DNA from: Halapricum desulfuricans
Lineage (GTDB): Archaea; Halobacteriota; Halobacteria; Halobacteriales; Haloarculaceae
Reading direction: 5' to 3'
NCBI RefSeq assembly: GCF_017094465.1
Contig: NZ_CP064791.1
Coordinates: 496,001-560,000, forward strand
Length of the DNA: 64,000 nucleotides
Made by a program: the position numbers and the translations under genes. Positions 7,661-16,264 of this stretch are shown one piece after another. Position 1 is the first letter of the stretch; each line of letters starts with the position of its first letter. Below the pieces are notes generated by a model, which was not told the DNA's origin, did not search any database, and worked only from the letters and a program-made list of their open reading frames with translations.

Positions 7661-8836
7661 ATGTCGATCATTGTCACCGGCGGTGACGGCTATCTCGGAT
7701 GGCCGGCCGCCCTCCGTATCGCGGACCGAACCGACGACCGTGTGGTTCTCGTGGACAACTTCGGCCGACGCGAGTGGGTCGAGGAGATCGGCTCCGTCAG
7801 CGCCGTACCGATCGCTTACCCTGACGAGCGTATCGAGGCCGCCGAGGAGGTCCTCGGGCTGACGAATCTCTCCTTTGTCGAGGGAGATCTCACCGAGAAG
7901 TCCTTCGTCGATCAGCTACTCGAAGTCCACGAACCGGACACGATCGTCCACACGGCCGCTCAGCCCTCCGCTCCCTACAGTCAGATCAACGGCGAGCGGG
8001 CCAACTACACCCAGCACAACAACATGCAGGCGACGCGGAACCTGCTGTGGGGGCTGGAGGAACACGACATGACCGACACTCACTTCGTCGAGACGACCAC
8101 GACGGGCGTCTACGGTGCGCCCGAGTTCCCCATCCCCGAGGGCGGCGCGACGATGGAGAACCAGGGCGAACGCGACGAGGTGCCGTTCCCGGCGATGGCC
8201 GGTTCGTGGTACCACCTCACGAAGAGCCACGACGCGGCCAACATGCGACTGGCCCACAGCCAGTTCGACATCCCGATCAGTGACGTTCGGACAGCGATCA
8301 CCTACGGAACAGAGGTCGAGGAGACCCGCGCGGACCCCCGGCTGAAGACCCGTTTCGACTTCGATTACTACTTCGGCGTCGTCGCCCACCGATTCGCCGC
8401 CCAGGCCGTCTCGGGGTACCCCGTGACGATCTACGGCAAGGGTGAGCAGCGAAAGCCGTTCATCAGTCTCGAAGACGCCGTCGAGGGGCTGGCCCGCGTC
8501 GCGCTGGTCGATCCCGACGAGCGACCGGACGATCTCACCGTCTACAATCAGGTCACTCGCGCCATCTCCATCGTCGAGGTCGGCGAGACCATCGCCGAGG
8601 TCGCCGACGACTACGATCTGGACGTCGCGGTCGAGCACTTCGAGAACCCGCGTGACGAGGACGAGACCCACAAGATGGAGATCGAGAACGACCGCTATCT
8701 CGATCTGATCGACGGGCAGGATCAGACCTTCGCGGAGGGCGTTGCGGACATCTTCGCGACGCTGACCGAACACGCCGGCCGTATCGAGTCCCACGAGGAC
8801 CGGTTCCTGCCGGGCGTGCTCGAACCCGACGAGTAA
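7661..8836 (+). CDS. UDP-sulfoquinovose synthase-like NAD-dependent SDR (SQD1/Agl3 family)
   Basis: An extended short-chain dehydrogenase of 391 residues. The Rossmann motif GGDGYLG is at residues 7-13. The catalytic triad region is ETTTTGVYG near 147 and Tyr/Lys in WYHLTKSHDAAN near 185. The block YGTEVEETRADPRLKTRFDFDYYFGVVAHRF is typical of SQD1-type enzymes, which add sulfite to UDP-glucose via a 4-keto intermediate. Agl3 of Sulfolobus does this for surface glycans. It is first in a three-gene run with short gaps (stop 8836, next ATG 8838) under a TrmB-type operator. Sulfoquinovose is not a usual haloarchaeal sugar, so the exact product is uncertain; another UDP-sugar conversion is possible. 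Confidence 0.75.
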   Translation: MSIIVTGGDGYLGWPAALRIADRTDDRVVLVDNFGRREWVEEIGSVSAVPIAYPDERIEAAEEVLGLTNLSFVEGDLTEKSFVDQLLEVHEPDTIVHTAAQPSAPYSQINGERANYTQHNNMQATRNLLWGLEEHDMTDTHFVETTTTGVYGAPEFPIPEGGATMENQGERDEVPFPAMAGSWYHLTKSHDAANMRLAHSQFDIPISDVRTAITYGTEVEETRADPRLKTRFDFDYYFGVVAHRFAAQAVSGYPVTIYGKGEQRKPFISLEDAVEGLARVALVDPDERPDDLTVYNQVTRAISIVEVGETIAEVADDYDLDVAVEHFENPRDEDETHKMEIENDRYLDLIDGQDQTFAEGVADIFATLTEHAGRIESHEDRFLPGVLEPDE

Positions 8837-8837
8837 G

Positions 8838-9776
8838 ATGCACGTACTCGTCACCGGGGGCTGTGGCTACATCGGCAGCGCGCTCCTCCCGCTGTTGCAG
8901 GACGATTCGACCGTCGATGGCGTCACGGTACTGGACTCGCTGGCGAACGGATCGCCTCGCAACCTCCTGGAAGCCGAACTCGGTGACGGGCTGGCCTTCC
9001 GGCGCGGCGACGTCCGCGAATACGGCGATGTCGAGAGCGCGATGCGTGAGGCGGACACGGTGATCCACCTGGCTGCGATCACCGGCGCATCGAGCACCCA
9101 CGACCGTCGCGAGGAGACCTTCGCCGTCAACCGCGACGGGACGACGAACGTCCTCACCGCCGCGGCGAAACTCGGCGTCGAGAACGTCGTCTTCGCCTCC
9201 TCGTGTAACAACTACGGGCGGACGACGGAGACGGACATCGACGAAGCGACGGAGATGGACCCGCTCAATCCCTACGCGGAGACGAAAGTCGCCTCCGAGC
9301 GGGAACTGATTGAACAGGCCCAGGAAGGCGAGTTCGACGCGACGGCCTTGCGGATGGCCACGAACTTCGGGTACTCGCCGGGCGTCCGGTTCAATCTCGT
9401 AGTCAACCTCTTCGTCTTCCGGGCGCTGACCGACCGCCCGCTGACTGTGTACGGCGACGGGACCAACTGGCGGCCGTTCATCCACGTTCGGGACGCCGCC
9501 CGGGCGTTCAAACACGCGGCGGTCTCGCCGGAGGACTGGGACCGCCGGGTCTACAACGTCGGGTCCAACGACGGCAACTACCGAATCAGCGAGATCGCCG
9601 AGGTCGTCAGCGAGGAAGTCGGTGACGTGGACATCACCTACCTCGAAGACGAACATCCCGGCCCGTCCTATCATGTCAACTTCGACCGCGTCGCCGAGAC
9701 GGGATTCGAGACCGAGTGGACGCTCCGGGAGGGGGTTCGCGATCTCGCGGCGACGTTGACGGAACGACAGCGATAA
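8838..9776 (+). CDS. NAD-dependent nucleotide-sugar epimerase/dehydratase
   Basis: Extended SDR of 312 residues, UDP-glucose 4-epimerase-like. It has GGCGYIG at residues 7-13, the HLAAITG block near 75, a Ser-rich strand (FASSCNNYG near 118) and the catalytic Tyr/Lys pair in NPYAETKVASE near 143. The ATG directly follows the stop of the preceding gene, so translation is probably coupled. The FASSCNNYG strand has Cys-Asn where many epimerases have Ser/Thr-Val/Met, which could alter the reaction. Exact substrate unknown. Confidence 0.8.
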   Translation: MHVLVTGGCGYIGSALLPLLQDDSTVDGVTVLDSLANGSPRNLLEAELGDGLAFRRGDVREYGDVESAMREADTVIHLAAITGASSTHDRREETFAVNRDGTTNVLTAAAKLGVENVVFASSCNNYGRTTETDIDEATEMDPLNPYAETKVASERELIEQAQEGEFDATALRMATNFGYSPGVRFNLVVNLFVFRALTDRPLTVYGDGTNWRPFIHVRDAARAFKHAAVSPEDWDRRVYNVGSNDGNYRISEIAEVVSEEVGDVDITYLEDEHPGPSYHVNFDRVAETGFETEWTLREGVRDLAATLTERQR

Positions 9777-9801
9777 CCGATATGCCCCCACAGCCATAGC
9801 C

Positions 9802-10782
9802 ATGACCGACGACTTTCACGTCGCAGTGACCGGTGGCGCGGGCTACATCGGCAGCCGTGTGATCGAGCGCCTGCAGGCGACCCATCCCGACTGGACCGTG
9901 ACCGGGATCGACAACTTCTATCGCGGTGACGTTCGCCAGGTCGGCGACGTCGAGATCCAGCACGTCGACATCCGCGAGCGCGACCGCCTGGAGACCGCTC
10001 TGGATGGGGCGGACGTCGTGATCCACCTGGCGGCGGTCAGCGGGGTCGACGACTGCCGGAACAACGCGGATCTCGCCCAGGCTGTCAACGTCGATGGGAC
10101 CGCCAACGTCGCGTGGTTCTGTCGGAAGCGCGGTGCGGCGATGGCCTTCCCGTTCAGTATGGCCGTGCTGGGTGATCCCGACCAGTTCCCGATCACGATC
10201 GACCAGCCCCGGGACCCGATGAACTGGTACGGCCGGACGAAGGTGCTGGGCGAACGGCTCGTCGAGACCTACGCCGACGGCGCCTTCCCGGCCCATCTGT
10301 TCATGAAGTCGAACCTCTACGGCGATCACGTCGTCGGCGACACGGTCGTCTCGAAAGGCACAGTGATAAACTTCTTCCTCGGACGGGCGATGGCCGGCGA
10401 ACCGCTGACGGTCTACGAGCCAGGCAGTCAGGCCCGCAACTACATCCACGTCAAAGATGTCGCTCGCGCATACGTCCGCAGTGCCGAGCGATTCAAAGCG
10501 CAACTCACGGCGGGCGAGACCGGCGTCGAGAAATACGAGATCGCCAGCGACCAGGACCCCAGCGTGATGACCGTCGCCGAGCAGGTCCAGGCGATCGCAA
10601 CGGAGTACGGCATCGACGTGGATATCGAACTCGTCGAGAATCCCCGCGCCGGCGAGGAGACGCTGGTCGAACAGTTCGACGTCGACACCACGGCCGCTCA
10701 CGGGACGCTGGGCTGGGACACCGAATACACCGTTGAGGACGCAGTCCGGGAACTGTTCGAGCGACGCGCCGACGAGCAGTAA
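9802..10782 (+). CDS. NAD-dependent nucleotide-sugar epimerase/dehydratase
   Basis: Third SDR paralogue of the run, 326 residues. Rossmann motif GGAGYIG is at residues 11-17 and HLAAVSGVDDC near 75. The active-site strand is FPFSMAVLGDP, and Tyr/Lys lie in NWYGRTKVLGER near 138. The C-terminal substrate domain includes NYIHVKDVARAYV. It sits 25 bases after the previous gene and converges on the TrmB-family gene. The three SDRs share the fold but differ in the active-site strand, which suggests successive steps on one activated sugar rather than redundancy. This is inference. Confidence 0.8.
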   Translation: MTDDFHVAVTGGAGYIGSRVIERLQATHPDWTVTGIDNFYRGDVRQVGDVEIQHVDIRERDRLETALDGADVVIHLAAVSGVDDCRNNADLAQAVNVDGTANVAWFCRKRGAAMAFPFSMAVLGDPDQFPITIDQPRDPMNWYGRTKVLGERLVETYADGAFPAHLFMKSNLYGDHVVGDTVVSKGTVINFFLGRAMAGEPLTVYEPGSQARNYIHVKDVARAYVRSAERFKAQLTAGETGVEKYEIASDQDPSVMTVAEQVQAIATEYGIDVDIELVENPRAGEETLVEQFDVDTTAAHGTLGWDTEYTVEDAVRELFERRADEQ

Positions 10783-10847
10783 TACCGCGACCCTGCCGTC
10801 TAGCGGACGCCCGTATCATCGATCCCGGCGAGCGTCCCGTCGCCAGA

Positions 10848-11690
10848 TCAGTACGCCTCGTCGCTGTCGTGCTCCCAGATCAGATCGAACAGCCGCTTCA
10901 GCCCGGCGACGAAACTCCCGTTGTCGGTGACGGCGGCCTGGCGCATCGAGAGCGGGATGTCCTTCTCCTCGACGAGCAAGATCGCTTTCCCCGACTCGTA
11001 ATCCATACTCGGATCGGCGACCGTCCCACGGAGCGGGAGCTGTTCGTTGCTGAACCGGACCGCGACCTCGGGATAGCTATCAGTCAGTTCCTCGTATATC
11101 TCCGCCTGGATCTCGCGGTTGTCCGGCGACAGGTGCGCCGGGTCGAGCATCAACACGCGAACGTCGATCCCGCGATCGAGCGCGTCCGCAAGCGCCGGCC
11201 GGATCGAGTCCAGATAGGCGAAACTCTTCGTGAGGACGTTGACCTCGCGCTCGGCGTCGTGATACAGCTGTCGAGTCTCGGTCTCGCTGGGTTCGCCGAC
11301 GTCGACGACGTGAAAGAGGTCCTCAGTGGGCGTGACGTCCTCGCTTGCCCGTTCGAACATCGGTCCGAACGTCGAGACGAACTCCGCCCGGACGTCCTTG
11401 ATCTCCGTCTGAAAGGACTCGAAGTCCTGGCGCTCGTTCTCGACCGCGCGATCGAGAATCGCCTCCGGGTGTTTGGCCTGGTACTCCTTGGGCCGGCCGG
11501 GGATCACCTCGATGAAGCCCCGATCGGCCAGCTCGTCGAGCACTTCGTAGATACGCGCGCGTGGAATCCCCGTCGCTTCCGCGAGGTTGGGTGCGGTCGA
11601 CCGCCCCAGAGCCAACAGCTCCCGCAGGGCTGTCGTCTCGTACTCGCGTAAATCCAGGTGTGCCAGCAGGTCCTCGGCGTCGCTCATCAT
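10848..11690 (-). CDS. TrmB-family transcriptional regulator
   Basis: A 280-residue regulator (279 if the second Met at 11687 is used). The N-terminal ~70 residues form the TrmB winged helix (EYETTALRELLALGRSTAPN then IPRARIYEVLDELADRGFIE). A coiled segment follows near 85-110. The rest is the TrmB sensor-type domain (VNVLTKSFAYLDSIRPALADALDRGIDVRVLMLDP). TrmB proteins sense sugars and control sugar metabolism. It converges on the three-SDR operon. A palindrome shared by that operon's promoter and by this gene's divergent upstream region makes it a strong candidate regulator of both. It is shorter than the Halobacterium TrmB as I recall it, so it may be a paralogue. Confidence 0.85.
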   Translation of the reverse strand: MMSDAEDLLAHLDLREYETTALRELLALGRSTAPNLAEATGIPRARIYEVLDELADRGFIEVIPGRPKEYQAKHPEAILDRAVENERQDFESFQTEIKDVRAEFVSTFGPMFERASEDVTPTEDLFHVVDVGEPSETETRQLYHDAEREVNVLTKSFAYLDSIRPALADALDRGIDVRVLMLDPAHLSPDNREIQAEIYEELTDSYPEVAVRFSNEQLPLRGTVADPSMDYESGKAILLVEEKDIPLSMRQAAVTDNGSFVAGLKRLFDLIWEHDSDEAY

Positions 11691-11763
11691 TCGCTGCTCG
11701 ACTCGCGAGGGAGTTAAGCGTGTGCTTCCAGTGCGACGAATCCAGACAACGATCAGTCCCACA

Positions 11764-11811
11764 ACGTTTATACTGGTCGGAACATATGGTGTTACTAAGA
11801 TCGTGAGTAAC
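11764..11811. promoter_or_regulatory. Divergent promoter with second TrmB-type operator
   Basis: A TATA element (GTTTATACT) at 11766-11774 precedes the palindrome GTTACT-N9-AGTAAC at 11791-11811. This contains TACT-N8-GAGTA, the same length and arms as the site at 7636-7656. The ATG of the small downstream ORF begins immediately after the operator (11812), so its transcript would be nearly leaderless. The TrmB-family gene diverges from here, which permits autoregulation. Confidence 0.75.
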
Positions 11812-11925
11812 ATGGATGAACCCGAGCCCCACCCCGACGATCACTTGGACGAACTGGAAGACGGTGCCGGCTGTACCGAGATCTGGGAGAAGCTGAGCGA
11901 GCAACGGGAATCCGCTGCCGATTGA
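11812..11925 (+). CDS. Small acidic protein of 37 aa next to TrmB-family regulator
   Basis: A short reading frame beginning MDEPEPHPDDHLDELEDGAG and continuing CTEIWEKLSEQRESAAD. It has a good haloarchaeal promoter with an operator and an ATG directly after it. It is acidic with a predicted short helix and a single Cys. It is not a shadow of another gene. I do not recognise the function. Because its promoter shares an operator with the SDR operon, it is probably expressed under the same control. Confidence 0.6.
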   Translation: MDEPEPHPDDHLDELEDGAGCTEIWEKLSEQRESAAD

Positions 11926-12039
11926 ATTCGCTTTTGGGTTCGCTCGTCCGGCCCATAGCCCGAAATCCCTCACTGTTGTACACGCGGCTGTGCCGGGAAT
12001 TTCGGTACAGATAAACCCGTGCGTGGGAACCTACTGAGT

Positions 12040-13611
12040 ATGAAGGTACTGGTCACGGATCCGATCTCCGACGCCGGTCTCGCGCGCTTGCGCGACGCCG
12101 GTTACGAGGTGGTGACCGATTACGACGTCGATACCGAGGGTGTCATCGAGCAGATAGCGGACGTCAACGGCCTGCTGGTCCGCGGGACGGAAATCACCCG
12201 TGAGGTGTTCGAGGCCGCGCCGAACCTGCAGATCGTCTCGCGGGCCGGCATCGGTGTCGACAACATCGACATCCCGGCCGCGACTGATCACGGTGTCATC
12301 GTCGCCAACGCGCCGCGCGGCAACGTGCGTGCGGCCGCGGAGCTGACGATCGGGCTGGCGTTCAGTGTCGCCAGTCAGGTCCCGCAGGCCCACCAGCGGC
12401 TCATCGAGGGCGAGTGGGCCAAAGACGACATCACACGCACTGAACTCGGCGGGATGACCGTCGGCATCGTCGGACTCGGCCGACTCGGCCAGGAAGTCGG
12501 CTGGCGGTTCGACAATCTCGGACTCGACGTCGTCGCCTACGACCCCTATCTGGGCGAGGATCGAGCCGACCAGATGGACGTCGAACTGCTCGAACTGGAC
12601 GAGTTGCTGGAGACCGTCGACATGCTCTCGGTACAGGCCCGACTGACCGAGGAGACGCGCGGTCTCATCGGCGAGGACGAGATCGAACGGTTCGACGGTG
12701 ACTTCGTCGTCCACACGTCCCGTGGCGGCATCATCGACGAGCAAGCCCTCGCGGACGCCGTCGAATCCGGGGACATCAAGGGCGCTGGTGTGGACGTCTA
12801 CAGCGAGGAGCCGCCGTCCAAGGACCATCCGTTCATGACCGTCGAGGATATCATCACGACGCCACACCTCGGCGCGAAGACCCGCAACGCGCAGGTCAAC
12901 GTCGCCGTCACCGCTGCCGATCAGGTCATCGACGCGCTCGAAGGCGAACTCGTGAAGAACGCGATCAACGTCCCGTCCGTCGAGGCGACGGCCTATCCCC
13001 GCATCCGGAACTACGTCGAGGTCGCCGAAACGGCGAGTCTCGTCGCGATGCGGCTGTTCGACGGCCGCGTCGAGGAGATCGAGATCACCTACGCCGGCGA
13101 CATCGCCGACGAGGATCTGGATCTCGTGACCGCCGCCGTGTTCAAACCGTACGGCTGGCAGGATCAGGTCGTCAACGCACCCGCACGCATCGCCGAACGC
13201 CGCGGTATCGACGTCACCGAAAGCCGTCGGCGCGAGACCAAGGACTTCCGGAACCTGCTGTCGGTCACTGTTGGCAACGGTGCGGAGTCACTGACGGTCT
13301 CCGGGACGCTGTTTGCCGGCGAAGAGCCCCGTCTCGTCGAGATCGACGGCTACCGTGTCGATGCCGAGCCGTACGGCTACATGCTGCTGTCACGCAACCG
13401 TGACGAACCCGGTGTCATCGGTGCGATCGGTCGGATCCTCGGCGACCACAACGTCAACATCGCGAGCATGTCTAACGCCCGCGAGAGCATCGACGGTGAG
13501 GCCCTGACGGTGTACAACCTCGACGACCCCGTCGACGAGGAGACCATCTCGGACCTGCTGGCCGACGACAGGATCACGGACGTGACGCTGATCGATCTCG
13601 AACAGCGGTAA
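12040..13611 (+). CDS. serA: D-3-phosphoglycerate dehydrogenase
   Basis: First enzyme of phosphorylated serine biosynthesis: oxidises 3-phosphoglycerate with NAD. The 523-residue product is the long, ACT-containing form. It begins MKVLVTDPISDAGL. The NAD motif GIVGLGRLGQEVG is near residue 147. Catalytic residues lie in HTSRGGIIDE (Arg), DVYSEEPP (Glu) and TTPHLGAKT (His). An intervening substrate-binding domain is followed by a C-terminal ACT domain (LLSRNRDEPGVIGAIGRIL), where serine feedback usually acts. A TATA-like element (GATAAACC) lies about 30 bases upstream of the ATG. The gene is monocistronic and converges on blh. Confidence 0.95.
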   Translation: MKVLVTDPISDAGLARLRDAGYEVVTDYDVDTEGVIEQIADVNGLLVRGTEITREVFEAAPNLQIVSRAGIGVDNIDIPAATDHGVIVANAPRGNVRAAAELTIGLAFSVASQVPQAHQRLIEGEWAKDDITRTELGGMTVGIVGLGRLGQEVGWRFDNLGLDVVAYDPYLGEDRADQMDVELLELDELLETVDMLSVQARLTEETRGLIGEDEIERFDGDFVVHTSRGGIIDEQALADAVESGDIKGAGVDVYSEEPPSKDHPFMTVEDIITTPHLGAKTRNAQVNVAVTAADQVIDALEGELVKNAINVPSVEATAYPRIRNYVEVAETASLVAMRLFDGRVEEIEITYAGDIADEDLDLVTAAVFKPYGWQDQVVNAPARIAERRGIDVTESRRRETKDFRNLLSVTVGNGAESLTVSGTLFAGEEPRLVEIDGYRVDAEPYGYMLLSRNRDEPGVIGAIGRILGDHNVNIASMSNARESIDGEALTVYNLDDPVDEETISDLLADDRITDVTLIDLEQR

Positions 13612-13631
13612 TCGCGCGGTCGGACTCGTTC

Positions 13632-14669
13632 TCACACGACTCTCTGTACTCGATCGAGCACCGTCACGACACCGGCGTGTGGCAGCGTCAACACGGCGAG
13701 CAACACCAGGTAGACGCCGCCGACGCCAGCGAGCGACCCCGGTTCGTTCGGGACGACGACTGCGATGGCACCGAACAACGCGAGCGCGCCGACGGTCATC
13801 GGGAGCGCGCCTGTGCCAACCCGTGCGAGCAGTCGGCCGGTCGCTCCCTCGGTCAGTGCCGTCGACGCTGTCTCGTCGATCGCGACCAGTCGTGCGAGAT
13901 GTCGCAGCGAGTGCCAGACTGCGAAGTAGACGCCGATCGCCAGTATCGGCGGGACTGTCGCGAAAAACGCCCACAGCAACCCCGTCTCGACGGCGTCGAT
14001 CCGCCACCCGCGCCGATCGCCAGCGACGTAGTGACCGGCCAGTAGCGTCCCGACGGTCGCCAGTCCGAAGCCGACACCGACCGCGATCCGGGTCGAGGGA
14101 TCGAAGGCCGGTGCGAGCCAGTGCCCTCCGCCAGGATCGAACAGCCCCACGACGGTCGTCGTCACCGAGCGATACTGCTCGGGGAACGCCAGCAGTGGCA
14201 CCACCATCGGCAGTCCGCCACGGACGAGCAGCGTCAGGCGACTGACCCACGGATCCTCCAGATGGGCTGCGTCGGTCGCCAGCGCGAGATGCGCCCGATC
14301 GCCCTGCCCCCAGTGGAACCAGGTCAGCAGGACGAACCCGGCGAACGACGCCGCCGGTGCCACCAGCCATGCGATCCCGTATGCACCCGCGACGGCGAGG
14401 TACGCGACCGAGAAGATGCCGATCCCGCGGAGCGTCACCGGTTCGTCGCGCGCCCGCGGGAGCGTGAGGTGATCGAGCGCGCCGTGGGGTAGTCCCAGCA
14501 GCAGGACGGTTCCCAGTAACAACCCGTACTGGGCCGTCGTCGGCAGACGAACGCCGAGCAGGTGGACGGACCCGACCGCAGCGAGGACGATCCAGACCGG
14601 CCGGAACGTCCCCGCGGCTACCCGATCGCGAACGGGGCTGGCGAGTGCGCCGTCGGTCACGCTCGCCAT
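13632..14669 (-). CDS. blh: Brp/Blh-type beta-carotene 15,15'-dioxygenase (retinal synthesis)
   Basis: An integral membrane oxygenase that cleaves beta-carotene to retinal. The 345-residue product starts MASVTDGALASPVRDR. It has about nine hydrophobic segments and the conserved His-containing blocks LLGLPHGALDHLTLP, LLTWFHWGQGD, YFAVWHSLRH and VLTLPHAGVV, which fit the four His iron ligands of the Brp/Blh family. Its ATG lies 13 bases inside the end of crtY. It is the last gene of bop-crtY-blh, so opsin and chromophore supply are co-expressed. Length is typical. Confidence 0.92.
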   Translation of the reverse strand: MASVTDGALASPVRDRVAAGTFRPVWIVLAAVGSVHLLGVRLPTTAQYGLLLGTVLLLGLPHGALDHLTLPRARDEPVTLRGIGIFSVAYLAVAGAYGIAWLVAPAASFAGFVLLTWFHWGQGDRAHLALATDAAHLEDPWVSRLTLLVRGGLPMVVPLLAFPEQYRSVTTTVVGLFDPGGGHWLAPAFDPSTRIAVGVGFGLATVGTLLAGHYVAGDRRGWRIDAVETGLLWAFFATVPPILAIGVYFAVWHSLRHLARLVAIDETASTALTEGATGRLLARVGTGALPMTVGALALFGAIAVVVPNEPGSLAGVGGVYLVLLAVLTLPHAGVVTVLDRVQRVV

Positions 14670-15391
14670 CGGTCGATCACCCACGGGTACAGCACGAGCC
14701 CCTGGACGACGAACAGGGTCGTCACGAGGAAGAACAGCCCTTCCTCGATCGGGAGCCCGCCGATCGTCAGCCCGGTCGTGTACTCCCCGGCGATCGTCCA
14801 GATCCCGTACTCGATCGCGATCCGGTCGGCCACAGCGAAGTACAACGCCGGGGCGGCAACCCCGACGACGAGGAGTCGCCAGCGCGCCAGCAACTGCCGC
14901 CAGCCGACTGCCCACTGCAGGGCGAGCACGGGTGCAGCCCACGAGAGGATCGCACCCATGTAGAACGTCGCCGCGTGGGTCAACATCGCGACGCCGAGCG
15001 CGCCGACCGACAGCGCGGCGACGACCCCGCCGATCCGGTCGCGGACGGTCATCGCTACCGTCCCACGCGGTTCTCGGAACGCCTTCGAGATCAACCCGAG
15101 CCACAGCGCCGTGACGATCGGCTGCAACAGGACGAACAGGTACTCTTCGAGGGGTGCCAGCCAGATCCGTCCAGCGACAGTCCCGTCTCCGTACCACCAG
15201 ACGCCGCGGTGGATCAGGTAGTTGTCCCAGGGCGTGGTGTATGCGAGCGCCAGCACGAGGATCGCGACGGTCGGGATCGCGCGCACGACCGACCGCGTTT
15301 CATCGCGAGTGCTCGCGGTCACCGACGCCAGAACGAGCAGCGGTGGGGCGACGAACACAGCGTGGAAACCGACGTACGTGAGGTCTGCCAT
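14657..15391 (-). CDS. crtY: Lycopene beta-cyclase, CrtYcd fusion type
   Basis: A membrane protein of 244 residues that cyclises lycopene to beta-carotene, the Blh substrate. It is the archaeal fused form of the two small CrtYc/CrtYd-type units. Each half carries the signature near a helix start: APLEEYLFVLLQ around residue 80 and LPIEEGLFFLVTT around 215 (PxEE motifs). About seven hydrophobic helices are visible. It lies between bop and blh on the same strand, overlapping blh by 13 bases. Confidence 0.92.
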   Translation of the reverse strand: MADLTYVGFHAVFVAPPLLVLASVTASTRDETRSVVRAIPTVAILVLALAYTTPWDNYLIHRGVWWYGDGTVAGRIWLAPLEEYLFVLLQPIVTALWLGLISKAFREPRGTVAMTVRDRIGGVVAALSVGALGVAMLTHAATFYMGAILSWAAPVLALQWAVGWRQLLARWRLLVVGVAAPALYFAVADRIAIEYGIWTIAGEYTTGLTIGGLPIEEGLFFLVTTLFVVQGLVLYPWVIDRWRA

Positions 15392-15442
15392 TAGTTGGTG
15401 ACCGCGGATGGTACGATTCCGGAGGGAAAACGTCTTCCGACG

Positions 15443-16264
15443 TTATGCAGTCGACGCCGTCGACGTGCCAGCGTCGTCGAGGACGCTGTGACTGGCCAGC
15501 AGGACGATGCCGAACCCGACCTTCGCGGTCAGGTCGAGCACCATGAATCCGGCCGTCTCGATCGGTAGTCCGACGACAGCGAGCCCTTCGGTCCCGATCA
15601 GCCACCAGACCGGGTAGACGAACCACAGGCCGACGATCATGTACCGGAGGGTGTTGAACGTGCTTTTCGTGTCACCCGACAGCTGGGCTGCTTTCGATGA
15701 GAGGCCCTGGAACAGGTAGAAGATCAGCACCAGGAAGAAGCCGGTGCTGACGCCCCACCAGACCAGGCGGTGTGCCTCGGTGCTGAGGCCGAGCGAGTCG
15801 ATCGGCGCGATCGTCAGCGTCGCGACCAGGCCAGTCAGGATCATCATAACGTCCAGTCCGACCAGCGTCGCGATGGTATTGCGGTCAGCGCCAGCGAGCA
15901 ACGCCAGATCGTACAGCAACAGCGGCGTCGTCAGGACCCAGTCGGTGTATCGGGGCCAGTAAATTTTCAGCTCTTCGACGCCGTCGATGAACGGTGCGAG
16001 GTCGATTACGCCGAACCCTGTCGCCATCGCGAGATAGTTCACGAACGCGATCGCGGCGATGAACGTTGTCACGATGTAGAACTTCTGGCGGCGCGAATCC
16101 GTCACGCCCCAGCCTCGGGCGATGAAATACAGCATCCCGAGGAACATGCCTGCCGTACCGAGCCACAACCATATCGCCTCGTCGCCCGGTGTTGCACTCA
16201 GGTCGCCTAGTTGCAATACAGCTGTACCGATCGTTGCCAGCGGTTGGCTGCTCAGCAGTGCCAT
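15443..16264 (-). CDS. bop: Bacteriorhodopsin, light-driven outward proton pump
   Basis: A seven-helix retinal protein of 273 residues. Helix C reads [19 protein letters not shown]: Arg105, Asp108 (proton acceptor), Thr112 and Asp119 (proton donor), the D-T-D pump signature. Helix G has [13 protein letters not shown] with Asp244 and the Schiff-base Lys248. The glutamates of the release group are present in GTEGLAV and PIETAGF. The N-terminus carries a short extension before helix A. It is the first gene of bop-crtY-blh and lies 242 bases downstream of atpB on the same strand. An outward proton pump here can drive the ATP synthase encoded next door. Confidence 0.96.
   Translation of the reverse strand: MALLSSQPLATIGTAVLQLGDLSATPGDEAIWLWLGTAGMFLGMLYFIARGWGVTDSRRQKFYIVTTFIAAIAFVNYLAMATGFGVIDLAPFIDGVEELKIYWPRYTDWVLTTPLLLYDLALLAGADRNTIATLVGLDVMMILTGLVATLTIAPIDSLGLSTEAHRLVWWGVSTGFFLVLIFYLFQGLSSKAAQLSGDTKSTFNTLRYMIVGLWFVYPVWWLIGTEGLAVVGLPIETAGFMVLDLTAKVGFGIVLLASHSVLDDAGTSTASTA

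Noticed and set aside
12032-12041. CTACTGAGTA upstream of serA as a TrmB site
   Set aside because: The two half-sites are present but with no spacer, so the motif geometry is wrong.
13632-15197. Extended 521-codon frame suggesting a crtY-blh fusion protein
   Set aside because: The upstream part is the wrong frame of crtY; Blh starts at 14669 and CrtY has its own stop at 14657.
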